DNA of 64,000 nt from Hemileia vastatrix (Eukaryota; Basidiomycota; Pucciniomycetes; Pucciniales; Zaghouaniaceae): NCBI GenBank assembly GCA_030280995.1, contig JASXTE010000004.1, positions 12,205,501-12,269,500 on the forward strand, written 5' to 3'. The translations under genes were made by a program, and so were the position numbers. Numbering within the stretch: the stretch's first letter is position 1; the number at the start of each line of letters is the position of its first letter. Of the stretch, positions 12,601 to 25,187 are shown piece after piece. The notes beneath the pieces were generated by a model, which saw nothing but the letters and a program-made list of their open reading frames with translations, was not told where the DNA came from and ran no database searches.

Positions 12601-13573
12601 TATGATGCTTTAATGAAAAATTATTACAAAACTTTAATGAAATGAAGTCTCTTAAAAAATTCAAAAATAGAATATCAAAACAAGTAATTTCTGCAAAAAA
12701 ACTACTAACTATTGTAGATAAAGCATAAGAATAAGTCATATTTTTTAAAAAAATGATCAAAAAATATTTATTTTTGTTAAAAAAATCAAAACATTGTTAA
12801 GTTTGCTTGTTATAATAATGTTAAAATCCACTAAACATTATCTAAAGGTGGTAAAATATGTTAAAAATAAGTTGAATTTTATGAGATAAAAATCAACAAT
12901 TTTGTATCATTTCCTGTTGTGCTATGACTTTATTCCACCCTTTTTATCTGATTCTTCCAGTATTACTTTGCTATGATCACTAGTTTTCAAGTTAAAATTT
13001 ACAAATGTTCATTATACTTGATAATATGAAAAATAACTCAAACTTTTATAACTACAAAATAAGATTTTGTAACTCCTTCTTTCAATCAATATTTGAAGAA
13101 ATTTTTAGTTTATTTGAGTAATGATTTTAAGAATAACAAAAAATTTGAAATTCACAAGGAATTATTTCCAGAGACTATAATTATTTACTTGTGTAATGCA
13201 TGAGCTACTTATCAATGATGTAAAACATCAGAAAAGTAAGTTATAGTTATAAATCTACAGATTATAATGTTTCTGGTATATATATCTTCAATAAATCTTT
13301 TAAACTTATCTTAGCCTACATACCACACAATAGAAAATCATTATATTAAAAAAGAAAAAAATTCTATGATAATATCATAAAGAATGATAACCATGGATTA
13401 ATATTCCATAAAAATGGTTAATAATATTTTAAGAGAACCTAAATCAGTATTCTTTCATCAAAATATATCCTTTTTGTCTTTGTAATTTATTCCAAACAAA
13501 TTTTTTGAAAGTTGAATCTATATATCTAATGCCAAAACCACTATTAAGTTCCCTCTTAGACTTTTTAAGAAAT

Positions 13574-13604
<31 letters not shown>

Positions 13605-15508
13605 TATTTATCAAAAATTGAAATAAAGAATAAAAACATAATTTTATTTACCTTTAATTATTTAAATATAGAGTATTTTCAGAATGCATTGTGGTTACTT
13701 GTGAAGGTTAGAAGATTTGAAGTTGGATTTATGAGTTTTTAGAAGGGCAAATATTGTAAAATTCTTTCATAAATATTTATTTCATAGTTTCAAATGTTGA
13801 AATCTACAAACTAATGGGATTTAAAATTATATTGAGATTTAAAATCTGTTTTCTACTCAAGTAAAATAAAATAAAATGATGATATCAAAATTGAAATTAA
13901 GTTTAAACTTTTGATATGCTCTATCTTCAATTTTATTGATAGTGCATCAAAAATTTAATAATATTTTTTTCCTTCATCACTTTTTACATAAAAGATAGTT
14001 TTATCATTTTATGAATTAAAGATTGCTTATATAAATTTAACATCTATGTCAACTGTTTATGACTATTAATCTATATAATAAATTTTTTAGAAGAAAAAAT
14101 AACATCAGTATATACTGACTTTGAAATTATTCAATTTAAAATAGTTTACAGGTAGATAATGAAGGGTGATTTCATTTTTGAATATGAATTATAGAAGTCT
14201 TATTTTGTCAATTTTAATTCTTTTTGAGCTCAAATGTATCCACCGCAACTTATGTAAGAATAAAAATTATTTTTATTGAAATTTACATGAGAAAGTATGC
14301 CTATTATTCAAAATCAAACTTGCTCTAATGGTGTTTTTCAATCATTATTTCCATTCATAACAATAAAAAACATTTCAATTTGCTGATGTTTTAGTTTTTG
14401 ATATCCCCAAGTTTATATCTCAGGTGTACTATTCACAAAATTATTAAAAATATAATTTTTGAAATACATGATAAACTTGAAAGTGAGGGGGCATTAAATT
14501 TTTAAAAATGAATTCTAAATTCAGGATGGATAGTATTTTTTCTATTTTCACAAATGAACAATTTTTTGTTTCAATTAATCCAGAAAGAAAATTTTGTTGT
14601 AAGCATATTATATTATATTTATTATGATTTTAAATACTATATTTTCAAGATTTGTGTTTAATATTTCCTGTGAAAGTTAATGTTAATGTGAATTTAAAGT
14701 AAGCTTGAAGATATTTAATCAATAGGCATATTGGATATTTAAAATAATATTTTGCTCCAATCTTGAATCATCCTGGGCTAAAAAATATCCCAAATAAGGT
14801 TTTTGTGGGTCAATTTGGATTTAAGTAGGATTAAGTGAGGTTTAATAAAGGACAGATAAAAGGCTAAATTCATTACTAGTGACTTTTTTCTCAAAATAGT
14901 TATAAAATATGTATCATTATGGAATCAAGCTACAATAAAGTTGAATTGAAACAGAGATAATTTCTAGCAGCACAACACCATATTTACAAAGGTGTAAAAT
15001 ACCTCAAATATTACTCATAATATAGGAAGGCAAGGAATCTACAAAATTCACATTTCAAACAAGGATTTATATTTTGAATTTGAAATTGAGAAATGGAATA
15101 TTATTTTCCAATTTAAATATCTATTAGTCATTTTACCAAAAGTTTTCAGTAATCAGATTGAATTTTGATGGTATTTTGTTGTAGATTAATCATTTTGATG
15201 AGACATTTACTCAAAATTACTGGTTTCGTTTCTAATATTCCATGTGAAATTCATTACGAATCTTTTTGAAAGTGAATAGTTGACATATTGGATATGCAAA
15301 AGCTTATGTTAGATCAAAGTGAGATCAAAGGGAGTTCAACTGATGATCAAATTAGGATTTTACAAGATCAAACGGTGATCAATGTAGGTTCATCTTGAGC
15401 TCAATTTGTGACAAATCTCTGACTAAATGTAAGGCCAAACAATTTCCTACATGGTGATGATGTGTGCATAATTCAAGCATAGATTTGTGGCTCAACGGAG
15501 TTCAAGCA
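9679..15508. other. AT-rich desert with two AT microsatellites
   Basis: Nearly 6 kb without a convincing gene: frames are short and composition is extremely AT-rich. Simple (AT)n tracts lie at about 11836-11859 and 13573-13606. Near 15300-15420 a GATCAA-type motif recurs several times. No retroelement or transposase motif was recognised; this may be decayed repeat DNA. Confidence 0.5.
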
Positions 15509-15518
15509 AGGGGTATTT

Positions 15519-17214
15519 CTAGCAATACCCCCCCATTTTTTCTGTGGTGATAGTTGTTGATTTTGGAAAATATGGTTTTGTAAGACTATTTTCATTGGTG
15601 TCTTCACCCTTTGGAATAAACTTTTCCATTTCAGATTGGACAAAAGTATTAGTTTGAGGATTCCAGAACATCCATCCTTTACCACTGTCAAGGAACCTGA
15701 AAACCCTACATTGCATTGCTCGTGGCTCCATTCTTGTGCGCTTTTTCAGTAGGTATGTGTACATACGCACATTGACCAAATATTCTTCTTGGTGATAGAT
15801 CAGCTTTCCATTTGAATATTATTTGAAAAAGTGTAGTATCATGAATACGGACACTAGGTATCCTGTTGTGTATATATGAAGCCCAGCAGTATGCCAGTGG
15901 CCAAAAGGTGTCAGGTAGATTTGCTGCAAGTAAAATTGTACGCGCAATTTCTCCAATTGTCTCATTGAAACACTCAGCCATACCATTCTGTTCATGGTGG
16001 TATGGCATTGAGTGCTCATGTAGGATAAAATTGTCGGAAAGAAAGTCGGAGAACTTTTTATTCATATATTCTTTACTGTTATCTGTGCATAATGTCTTTA
16101 GGCGGCCTCCTGTTACGTTTTCAAGTCTGTTTTTAAAGCATAAGAACGCTTCAAAAACATCGGTTTTTTTACGGAGGACGAGTATTTCTCCGTATGTGGA
16201 GAAAGATTCCCTAAAAGTAGGGACATAAACTTCACCATTTTCAGTTATATCTACCATGGGACCAACTAAATCTGATACCACCAAATCCATCAAACCATGT
16301 TCCCTTTTTGTAGTAATACATAAGTTTCTGCGTTTGCTTTTTGAGACTGCACATATGTCACAGTGTAGTTTTCATGATGGAAAATATGTTGGTGCACCAG
16401 TGCATAGACCCATCTTTGCAATCCGCTGGAGGACTCTCAAACTGATGTGTCCAAGTCTCCGGTGCCAATCCATAATGGAGTCCGGGATTGCCTTTGGATA
16501 AGGAATGTTTGATGGAGGAGATGGTACAAAAGGGGCAGGTAATGAGAAAGAAGATAAAGATTTAAAATAATCAATTGCAAAAGGACTAGTCTCTAGATTA
16601 CATGGATAGACTAAATCAACCGTCCATCATCATTCACTAGGTTTTATAGGAGCAATAAATAGAATTTTTTTGTTTTTTGAAATAACGTAGTCATGATTAT
16701 TATTAAAACTAAGAGTGATATCATTCAGTAAAAGATCAAACAGTGAAATTAAAGTAGACTTCACCTTGTCACAAAAGAAAACACCCTTAATAGTGATTAA
16801 CTCTTTGTCAACTCCTTTTATTATCATGTTTCCGTATCCCGTTATAAAAGCAGCCATTGAATCAGTAGCCGTTTTTACAGATATTGGGGATTTGAGTGCT
16901 GTAAAATTTGAAAGTAGAAGTACATCACCTGTGACATGATGAGTAGCCCCAGAATCAAAAACACCTTTCACCCCATTAATTTCTAATTCTTTCAACCAAT
17001 CTTCACTGCCCAAATCTAGTTCATTAAGGGCCGAGCTAAGATCATTTAAAGCAGTAGAATCAATTTCATTCAATCTGACTTTTGAAGTGTTTGATTGTTT
17101 CCCTTTTTGGTCATCTAGTGAGTGTTGTATATGATTTACAGCATTGCGAGCTTGTTGGAGACGAGCTTCACATTGAAAGCTGAGCCATTGGAATTGTACG
17201 GGCATGTTTTCCAA
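15519..17214 (-). pseudogene. Copia protease-integrase region, broken and 3' truncated
   Basis: Frame 16630-17214 contains the aspartic protease signature FDSGATHHVTG near residue 88. Between 16300 and 16630 is a degenerate gag-pre-integrase segment ending in a CDICAVSK-like zinc-binding motif. Frame 15706-16293 is the integrase core: MMDLVVSDLVGPM with the first catalytic Asp, then LCTDNSKEY with the second Asp, and HHEQNGMAECFNETI containing the catalytic Glu (DDE). Frame 15519-15779 continues after a frameshift and stops at the truncation. Nothing resembling the reverse transcriptase follows. Confidence 0.85.
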
Positions 17215-18279
17215 AAATTTTCACTTGAATGACATAAATGACAATAGTTATCGCTCTTACTAACAGCAGGCAGATAACTGTCGGTTTTTCTTCTCCTGAA
17301 GGCAAGGGAAGCTACAGCATCTTTGTTATGTTCAATTGTCGTTGCAAGGGAGGTGGACATTGTTGGGGCATTACTTGACACATGTGTGACGGAATCGGTG
17401 AATGCATTTTGGAGTACATCCATCATCTCATCAAACGATGGTTGAACAATGTCTTTACGCAGTTCAAAATAACAATTAGCTTTGACATATAGATGAATGG
17501 CAGTGGAAGGGAGAAGTAACTGTGCAAACATGGCCGCAAGCTCGTCAAAACCAAACATAAAACCCGATCGTTGAATTTCTTCTAAAATTGTTTATATATT
17601 TTTTCTGTGAGTCATGACGTTATCAAATGAGGAGCTTTTTATCTTTAGCAATGAGTCGAAGAGAGACATCCTGGAAGTATGGGAAGATTTGTCAAACTTT
17701 TTTCTGAGGATGTTAAAAGCTTTGTAACAGGAAGTACCAAAATCAATGAAGGATTGAAGCTCCTCATCGAGGGTGTAGTACAATACTTGCCAACGCATCT
17801 CGTCTTCAAATTTTTTGATTGGAGTTTCAAGGCTCAGTGCTTCTGTCGTGTCAATTCAAAAATAAGTGTAAGTTTTTTACCCGCACTTTCCAGTTACCCC
17901 CATCAACCTTCAGTTTAGGTAAATGTTTGGTCTTTGTGATGATATCCTCTATGACTTCAGCACAGTCTTTTCCTTTATAATCGGTCAAAGGATTTGACGT
18001 AGTAGCTTGGGTTTGAGGAGGCATTGCAGGGGGAGTTTTAGGGAAGTTGCCTAGTAATGATTTGGCAACAAGTAACGGAGAATGGGAGGAAGATGAATAT
18101 GCGAGGAGCAGTGAGTTGGGTGGTGAAGTTTCAGCCGGTAGGAAAGGACGTGCTGTGTTTCCACTGGTGGAAGAGACTGGTGATGTGGTATGAGTGAAGG
18201 ACTTTGAATGGCGGCAGTCACGATCACGTGTTGTAATCTTTGGGTGTGCGGTGTTAGAGATATGTGGGCGAAGGTCCAA
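17136..18279 (-). pseudogene. Copia gag polyprotein, frameshifted
   Basis: Fragments at 17851-18279, 17592-17830 and 17136-17558 together make a gag-like protein. The N-terminal part is Ser/Pro/Thr-rich and ends in KLKVDGGNWKVRVKNL, typical of the entry to the Copia gag domain. The middle has DEELQSFIDFGTSCYKAFNILRKKF in two pieces, and the C-terminal part carries a zinc-knuckle-like CHLCHSSENFWKTC. At least two frame changes separate the pieces. In a working element gag packages the RNA into virus-like particles in the cytoplasm. Confidence 0.75.
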
Positions 18280-18902
18280 ATTATGGAGTTTGCGCTATAA
18301 TCTAGGTTCGGATTTAAATGGATTGGGGTTGTTGAGATTGATGGGCATGAATTAAATGCCCAGTATATATGCTCTGTTTTGGGGTGATGAAACGCAGAAG
18401 AAATAGAAATTGGGATTTGGTCATCCAGAATTAATAGAAGCCAAGGGAGGCATGTTTAATGTGGGACAAACACAGGATACATACTTGCTTCCGAGAGAAT
18501 ATTACAAGAACTTCAGTTGTTCAGGGACAGGCCATAACCTATGGTAGCAATGTCAGTGCTATCTCTGGAGTGAACCCTTAATATTTCATGAAGACTTACC
18601 TATGGTAGCAATGTCAGTGCTATCTCCAGAGTGAACCGGGGAAAGCATGACCTCGCACCATAGGATTATATACTAGACTATGTACATAACACATAAATCG
18701 CTAAGTACATATGCTTATGCCCATAAAAACCTGAAGCCATGCTATATAGTTCCATATGAACCTGGCTTCAGCCGACTTGGTGGCCACCCAAATTTTAGCT
18801 GATGTAGCACCCATCCCCCACGTTGGCCCAACGTTGGGGCAATGTCGGGGTGATTTTGTCAGCTGTTTGCATGTGGTGTAAGTAGCTATAAAGAACTGTT
18901 TT
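18280..18902. other. Spacer with a 41-bp direct duplication
   Basis: Between the two Copia elements. Copies at 18537-18577 and 18597-18637 share ACCTATGGTAGCAATGTCAG and the following CTATCTC/GAGTGAACC, with two or three differences. It may hold remains of the 5' LTR or leader of the truncated Copia, but no TG...CA ends were located. No gene is seen; the open frame at 18701-18961 runs across the next LTR and is spurious. Confidence 0.5.
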
Positions 18903-18907
18903 GGATT

Positions 18908-19536
18908 TGTAAAATTACATAGGTCTTTCATATTCTCAGTTCTTCTGTACACTTTTGACATGACGTGCTCATTGCGTTACTTGTACTATCTATGTGTCAC
19001 GTATTTTTATATTTTCTATTTTTGCGTATTGTTTTGAGAATATTATACATGTTTGTGCTATTCAATCATATCCAACTTACTGATGAGCGTGTTTATTGGT
19101 ATATATAGAGATGTTGTGCATTATTTTTCTCCATCTCTGACTATTCTACTCATCAAGCTGTTTTCACCTTTATAGGTTGGATATGTTTTATTCTTCATTA
19201 GCTACACATATTGATGTTTTATCTTTTATCTTATTACTATAGGTATTTGTTGGCAGAGATCACTTTATTTGAGAGGTTGGAACGTTTATTATATTTATAA
19301 AAGGTTGATTCTCCTATTTTGAAATATGATCCCTGACTATTCTGCTCATCAAGCTGTTTTCACCTTTATAGGTATTTGTTGGCAGAGATCACTTTATTTG
19401 AGAGGTTGGAACGTTTATTGATAAAACGTTTATTATATTTATAAAAGGTATTTATTGGCAGAGATCACTTTATTTGAGAGGTTGGAACGTTTATTATATT
19501 TATAAAAGGTATACCGGTAGCTTTTGGATTCTTTCA
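18908..19536 (+). repeat. 5' LTR of the full-length Copia
   Basis: 629 bp, TGTAAAATTACATAG to GGATTCTTTCA. It contains three tandem copies of a unit starting GTATTTGTTGGCAGAG and ending TTATATTTATAAAAGG, where the 3' LTR has two, which accounts for most of the length difference. The Pol II promoter and the RNA start presumably lie within it; GTATATATAGAG at about 19098-19109 is a plausible TATA box. Confidence 0.92.
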
Positions 19537-19555
19537 GGTTATGGGCCCAGGCCTA
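19537..19555 (+). promoter_or_regulatory. Putative primer binding site of the full-length Copia
   Basis: GGTTATGGGCCCAGGCCTA directly follows the CA end of the 5' LTR, where Copia elements place the tRNA-priming site. The priming tRNA cannot be assigned without a search. Confidence 0.55.
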
Positions 19556-19630
19556 TATTGAATGTCATCAAATGATACATTTGATATCCCATCACCAGCT
19601 CCTTCAAACTCAAAATCATAAGAATCCTCA

Positions 19631-22600
19631 ATGTCTACCACACGACCTACACCTCTAAAAATGGAAAGTACCAATAGTTCCAACAATTCCTCTTGTAACA
19701 TTCCCATTCTTTCCTTGGACAATTTTCACAAATGGCGCATCAGAATGATTGCTCACCTAACACTCCACAAACTTAAGTCATTAGTCCTAGGTAAAGAAGG
19801 TCAACCTGCAGATACCGCTCCTCAAAATCTTATTGACGAATTTCAAGCAAAAGTTGATAAAGCAACCGACATAATCATTTCTAAAATTGATGCTGGAAAC
19901 TTAGCTGCATTTGTCACAGATTATGATATGGAGAAACCATGGCAAATCTGGTCCAAATTATGTGCTCAATATGCTGCCGACGATGCTTCTAATAGAGCTT
20001 CAATATTTTTGCATTATCATGACTTTAAATGTCAGGATAAAGGTCTTAAAAACTTTGTTAATGAATTAAGGACTCGAATTAGCGAGCTCAGAGCAGTAGG
20101 AGTCTCTGTTGAAGGTGAACTTGAAGCACATTGAATATTGCGATTACTGCCTGAATCATATCAGACTCACAAGGCACTAATTCTTCTATCCTCAGAAGTT
20201 TCTCATCAAAAACTTTCTGTTCACAATCTTCTTTCAAGACTTGCTTGACTTTCTATTGAAGTGGACTCTGACTCTACTGAAAATTCAGCTCTCACTACCA
20301 CCACTAAAAATTCCGATAAACCCAAATGGCCAGTTTGCCAAAATGGCAAACACACCCCAAAAACAAAACATAGTGAAGAAAATTGCTTTGAGATTCATCC
20401 AGAAAGAAGAAATCTTGAGCAGCTTCTCAAAATATTTCAACAACCAAGCCAGAAATTCATGCAAATGTCAGTTATGGCCCTACTAAAATTTTCAAGGCCT
20501 GTTCAAATAATCATGGTATTGGAAACCTCATTATTTTTGATAGTGGAGCAACAGTTCATATGTTTAGACATCGTCAACATTTTAAAGACTACCGCCCTTG
20601 TCAAAAGCCAATCAAACTTGGCAATGGCTCAGTCATTTACATTCATGGTTCCGGTTCTGTTAACCTCATCACCCCTAGAGAAGTTATCACTCTCACGAAC
20701 TGCCTCCATGTTCCTCAAATAAATCAAAACCACATTGGTATTGGTCCATTTATTAAACTTGGGTGTCATCAATCAAAAATTCCTGACGGAAAAGTTTCTA
20801 TTTGTAAAGATGGAGAAGTTATACTTGATGGACATTGGGATCCATTGGAAGGTCTCGTCATTCTTAATGCAAAGTTCTGTGAGTCTTTCAATTTTTCTTT
20901 CAATTCTTTCTTATCTTCTAATTCAAAGTCGCTTTGGCATTTCAGATTAGGCCACTCAAATAATAACTATCTCGATAAATTACAAAATTGTTTGGGCTTT
21001 AAATTTGTTGAATATCTTAGCATTTGTGAGCCCTGTGTCAATGCCAAACACCATAATCATCCAATCCCTGGAACTTTACCACAAGGAACACAATTTCTTG
21101 AATATATTCATTGTGAATTAAGTGGATTAATTACACCACCATCAGAAGGAGGATCCCGTTACTATTTCAAGATCACTAATTCATTTACATCTTATCGATT
21201 TGTATATATTATTAGCAACAAATCAGATACTTTTGATGTTTTTCAGAAATTTAAAATTCAAATTGAAAATATTTTGTTACAAAAAGTTGCACATTTAGTT
21301 TGTGATAATGGAACCGAGTTCATTAAAAAAATTTCTTAAAATTGAGTTCTAAAGAAGGTTTTAAAATAATCATGACTTCCCCATATACACCTCAACAAAA
21401 CCCGATTGCAGAACGAGGCAATTGTATCACAACAGAAATGGCAAAATCACTCCTTTTTCATGCAAATATGCCAGTGGAGTATTGGGGAGAAGCAGTGAAC
21501 ACTGCTGTTTACATATAAAATCGTTTACCATGCGTATCTATCAATTTCATGACTCCTTTTGAGAAACGATTCAATAAAAAACCTAATCTCTCTCATATGC
21601 AAACATTTGGTTGTACGACTCAACAAAGGTCTAAGAAAAGGAAAATTTGCAGCAAATTCTATCAAGTGCTGCTTTCTTGGTTATTCAGAAGACACAACGT
21701 CATATCGATTGTTAAGGCTTGATAATAAGAAAATCTTATATTCACATAGTGTAATCTTCGATGAATCGACCTTTCCTCTAAGTGCCAAAAGCCATAAGAA
21801 CCTTGAATTAGTTGAACTTTTTACTGAGGATTTCAAACTTTCAGATGCAGCCAACAATTCTCATGATACAGAGTCAATCACATTAAATCCAGTTGAACAT
21901 GATGTAGACCTCAGTGATGACTCTTAGAATTCTCCCAATGACAATATGGCATCAAAATCGTCAAAATTTTGGGAATACAAGTTAGTTTCTGACAAAGCCG
22001 CTAAAAATTTTGACTCAAACATTGACACCAACAATATCATAGAGGGACCAAGAACCCAAAGTCGTTGTGTACTTAATTCAGCAGTTCTAATTGATGAATA
22101 CTTATGTAACACAATGGCCTTATCTTCACACTCCAAACATGACTTCACATCAAACTCAGTCTTTTCTGATCCTCTCACTTACTTTGAAGCCATTAACCGA
22201 TCTGATGGCGATAATTGGATTGATGCTATAGATAAAGAGTTAAAAATGATAGAGGAACAAAAAGTATGGGAAGTTGTGGAAAAACCTGATAAAACTTCCA
22301 CCATTGGCTCAGTTTGGGTTCTCAAAATCAAACGAGATGCAGATGGTAATATCAGTAAACATAAGGCAAGGTTGTGTGAAAGGGGTTGTTCACAAAAGGC
22401 AGGTATTAATTACTTTGAAACTTTTGCGCCCACTGGACGTTTAACTACGCTTTGTGTACTAATCAGTCTAGAAAATAGTGAAAATTGGGAATTTGCTCAG
22501 ATGGATGTCAAAGGAGCTTTCCTTCATGGCAAACCAGAAGAAGAAGTTTTCATGAATCTCCCCTTAGGCATGAAGAAACCTGCCAATTTCAACAACCCTG

Positions 22601-23775
22601 TGCTTTTACTCAAACAATCACTCTATGGTCTGAAGCAAGCATCACGCTATTGGTATAATGAATTACTAAACTTTTTCTACTCAATAAATTTTCATCCTTC
22701 ATCAGCAGACCCCTGCTTGTTCATTCATGAAAGTGAAACCAATCCATGCTATGTTCACATTCACATTGATGATATTTCCATTTTTGGAAGAGACATCACA
22801 TGGTTCAAGGAAGCAATCAAAGCGCATTTTGAAATGGATGACTTGGGTGATGCGAAGTTTATTTTGGGGATGCGAGTTACCAGAAATCGAGAAGCAAAAA
22901 TTATTTCACTTTGTCAAGATCAAGAAATTAGAGATCTACTTCAATCTTATGAAATGACTGACTGTAAGCCAATCTCAACACCTATGATGATGAATACACA
23001 ACTAGAAAAGGCAACAGAAGATGAAATTGAAGAATTCTCTAAATTGAACATCAATTATTGACGAGCTGTTGGAAGACTAAATTACATTAATCAAGCAACT
23101 CGAGCTGATATTGCCTTTGTCAATAGTCAACTAGCACAATTTCGGAATGCACTGGGAATTAAACACTGGATTGCATTCAAGAGAGTTTTGCGCTATTTAA
23201 AGGGGAAGATTAATGTTTCATTGAATTTTAAAGGATTTGATGTTTTCTCTAATAATGGAAATTACAGTCATTCATTACCTGATAGTTTTGCTGAAGCTGA
23301 CTGGACAGGATGTTGTGAAACACGTCAATCAACAACTGGATATGTATTTACTATAAATGGGACAGCAGTTAGTTGGTGTTGTAAAAAGCAACCAACTGTT
23401 GTCCTTTGTACTTTTGAAGCTGAAAGTAAAGCCATGGTTGACGCAAGTCAAGAAGCAATTTGGATGCAAAATTTACTCATTGATCTTGGATATGATAAAA
23501 AGACGTCTTTGGTTCTTTTCTCTGATAATCAAGGTAGTATTGCGCTCTGTAAAAATCCTGTCTTTCACCCAAGAACAAAACATATTGAAATTCAATTTCA
23601 TTGGATTAGGGAACAAATTAATAATGGCAAAATTGATCTTAGATACATTCCTACCACGGATATGGTTGCAGACATATTTAAGAAATCACTAAGCAGAGAA
23701 AAATTCACCAAGTTCACCAAGAAAATTGGTTTGCTGGATATGATTGACAGCAAGGAGGGGTGTAAAAGTACATAG
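19631..23775 (+). pseudogene. Copia gag-pol polyprotein, several stops and frameshifts
   Basis: Gag starts at or near 19631 (MSTTRPTPLKMES) and contains LDNFHKWRIRMIAHLTLHKL, typical of Copia gag. A zinc knuckle CQNGKHTPKTKHSEENC is at about 20335. Protease DSGAT is near 20541. Gag-pre-integrase HFRLGHSN is at about 20940 and zinc ligands CEPCVNAKHH at about 21030. The integrase core is split at 21340, with YTPQQNPIAERG at about 21390. Reverse transcriptase occupies 21946-23061 (KHKARLCERGCSQ, QMDVKGAFLHGKPEE, and HIDDISIFG in place of the usual YVDD), and RNase H 23188-23775 (SDNQGSIALCKNP). Lesions: TGA 20132-20134, frame changes near 20250, 20500, 21340 and 21640, TAA at about 21517, TAG 21925-21927, TGA 23059-23061. 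The stop codon lies 15 nt inside the 3' LTR. Confidence 0.9.
23752..23760 (+). promoter_or_regulatory. Polypurine tract of the full-length Copia
   Basis: AAGGAGGGG immediately precedes the TG of the 3' LTR, the expected place for plus-strand DNA priming. Confidence 0.8.
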
Positions 23776-24313
23776 TTCTTTCATATTCTCAGTTCTTCTG
23801 TACACTTTTGACATGACACGCTCATTGCATTACTTGTTCTATCTATGTGTCAAATATTTTTCTATTTTCTATTTTTGCATATTGTTTTGAGAATATTCTA
23901 CATGTTTGTGCTATTCAATCATATCCAACTTACTGATGAGTGTGTTTATTGGTATATATAGAGATGTTGTGCATTATTTTTCTCCATCTCTGACTATTCT
24001 GCTCATCAAGCTGTTTTCACCTTTATAGGTTGGATATGTTTTATTCTTCATTAGCTACACATATTGATGTTTTATCTTTTATCTTATTACTATAGGTATT
24101 TGTTGGCAGAGATCACTTTATTTGAGAGGTTGGAACGTTTATTATATTTATAAAAGGTTGATTCTACTATTTTGAAATATGATCTCTGACTATTCTGCTC
24201 ATCAAGCTGTTTTCACCTTTATAGGTATTTGTTGGCAGAGATCACTTTATTTGAGAGGTTGTAACGTTTATTATATTTATAAAAGGTATACCGGTAGCTT
24301 TTGGATTCTCTCA
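23761..24313 (+). repeat. 3' LTR of the full-length Copia
   Basis: 553 bp, TGTAAAAGTACATAG to GGATTCTCTCA, closely similar to the 5' LTR apart from one fewer internal repeat copy and scattered substitutions. The following GGATT is the 3' copy of the target duplication. Confidence 0.92.
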
Positions 24314-24318
24314 GGATT

Positions 24319-24590
24319 GAATAAGTTTAGTGCTGAAAATGATGGCTGTGGGGTAAAAAACAGAGAAATGTAAAATGCAAGTTAATAGTAGTAGGGTTTA
24401 AAAAGGTGAAAGATGAATAAATGAAAAAACAAAAGTAGAAAATGACATAGAAACAATTGATTTTAGAAATAGGAAAGATGCGCATAAGTAGAAAATGGTG
24501 TAGTTTGATGGATGTTCAGATTTCAAATTTTCCAACTTACAGCTAATCCTGAAAAGATTGTGGTTGTTTCGCATCTCAATTCCCCCATTA
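24319..24590. other. Short spacer, no gene seen
   Basis: A-rich sequence between the Copia insertion and the Harbinger-type inverted terminal repeat. No frame or repeat recognised. Confidence 0.4.
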
Positions 24591-24720
24591 GGGGGTATCA
24601 ATGTTGACCAATCTGCAATTAAATTAATTGCGGATAAAAATCAATATACCTCAATTATCTTCTGCAATTATTTTTGCTAATAATTGGGTTATTAGACCTT
24701 CTATGTGTCAATGTTAATTT
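24591..24720 (+). repeat. Harbinger-type terminal inverted repeat (left-facing copy)
   Basis: Starts GGGGGTATCAATGTTGACC after TTA and runs to CTATGTGTCAATGTT. It matches the reverse complement of 35703-35826 over about 125 bp with few differences. It could be the left end of an 11.2-kb element reaching 35826, or an isolated end from a related insertion; a target duplication shared with 35826 was not evident. Confidence 0.75.
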
Positions 24721-25187
24721 TGCATAATATTGGAGCTTCTTTAAAAAAGTATATAAGCGTGGAAGACGGAAATTCCCTTCTCTGTGTCATAATTTTAAGA
24801 ATTTGATTGCAACTAATGGCAAAGAACATGCTCAAAACAGCACTTTAACTGAGGGCACTTTAGCACTCTCATGTGTCTCACCGATGCGGGTACCATTGCC
24901 TCAACACTTGTATACCTGATAGGATCTCTTATATAGCGTAAATAGATAATAATACTCAAAGAATTAATTACTCGGGCCTCTTTGCGTTATCAACTCTTAG
25001 GTAAATTGGGAGGGTAACTATATTGCTAATTTATGCGGACAATGATAAAAATTTTAGAAGTTTTGTAATTAACCTGCTACTGTCAACCCATTCCTGCCTT
25101 TAGTCACGGCACTAACTCAAGACGCTATCGGAACTTGTCATGATGGAACCTTCACCAGATGTCAAGTAGCCTGTCACTACAATTTCT
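24721..25187. other. GC-richer unique sequence, no gene seen
   Basis: Composition is visibly less AT-rich than the window average and contains CG dinucleotides. No TE motif or frame was recognised. It forms the 3' flank of the secreted-protein gene. Confidence 0.4.

Larger units (their letters stand above)
15519..18279 (-). mobile_element. Truncated Ty1/Copia retrotransposon (gag to integrase)
   Basis: Reading on the minus strand the order is gag, zinc knuckle, protease, gag-pre-integrase and integrase, which is the Copia order. The element stops in the integrase C-terminal region at about 15520; reverse transcriptase and RNase H are absent, and no LTR pair was found. The break coincides with a short inverted repeat at 15509-15534 (GGGGTATTTCTAGCAATACCCC core), suggesting another element or a rearrangement truncated it. 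It lies about 600 bp from the 5' LTR of the next Copia element and in the opposite orientation; the two are different lineages. Confidence 0.85.
18908..24313 (+). mobile_element. Full-length Ty1/Copia retrotransposon with LTRs and 5-bp target duplication
   Basis: Both LTRs begin TGTAAAA and end TTTCA or CTCA. The element is flanked by the direct repeat GGATT at 18903-18907 and 24314-24318, the expected 5-bp target site duplication. A putative primer binding site (GGTTATGGGCCCAGG) follows the 5' LTR and a polypurine tract (AAGGAGGGG) abuts the 3' LTR. Internal order is gag, protease, integrase, reverse transcriptase, RNase H. Coding is broken by several stops and frameshifts, so it is not autonomous now. 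Confidence 0.95.
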
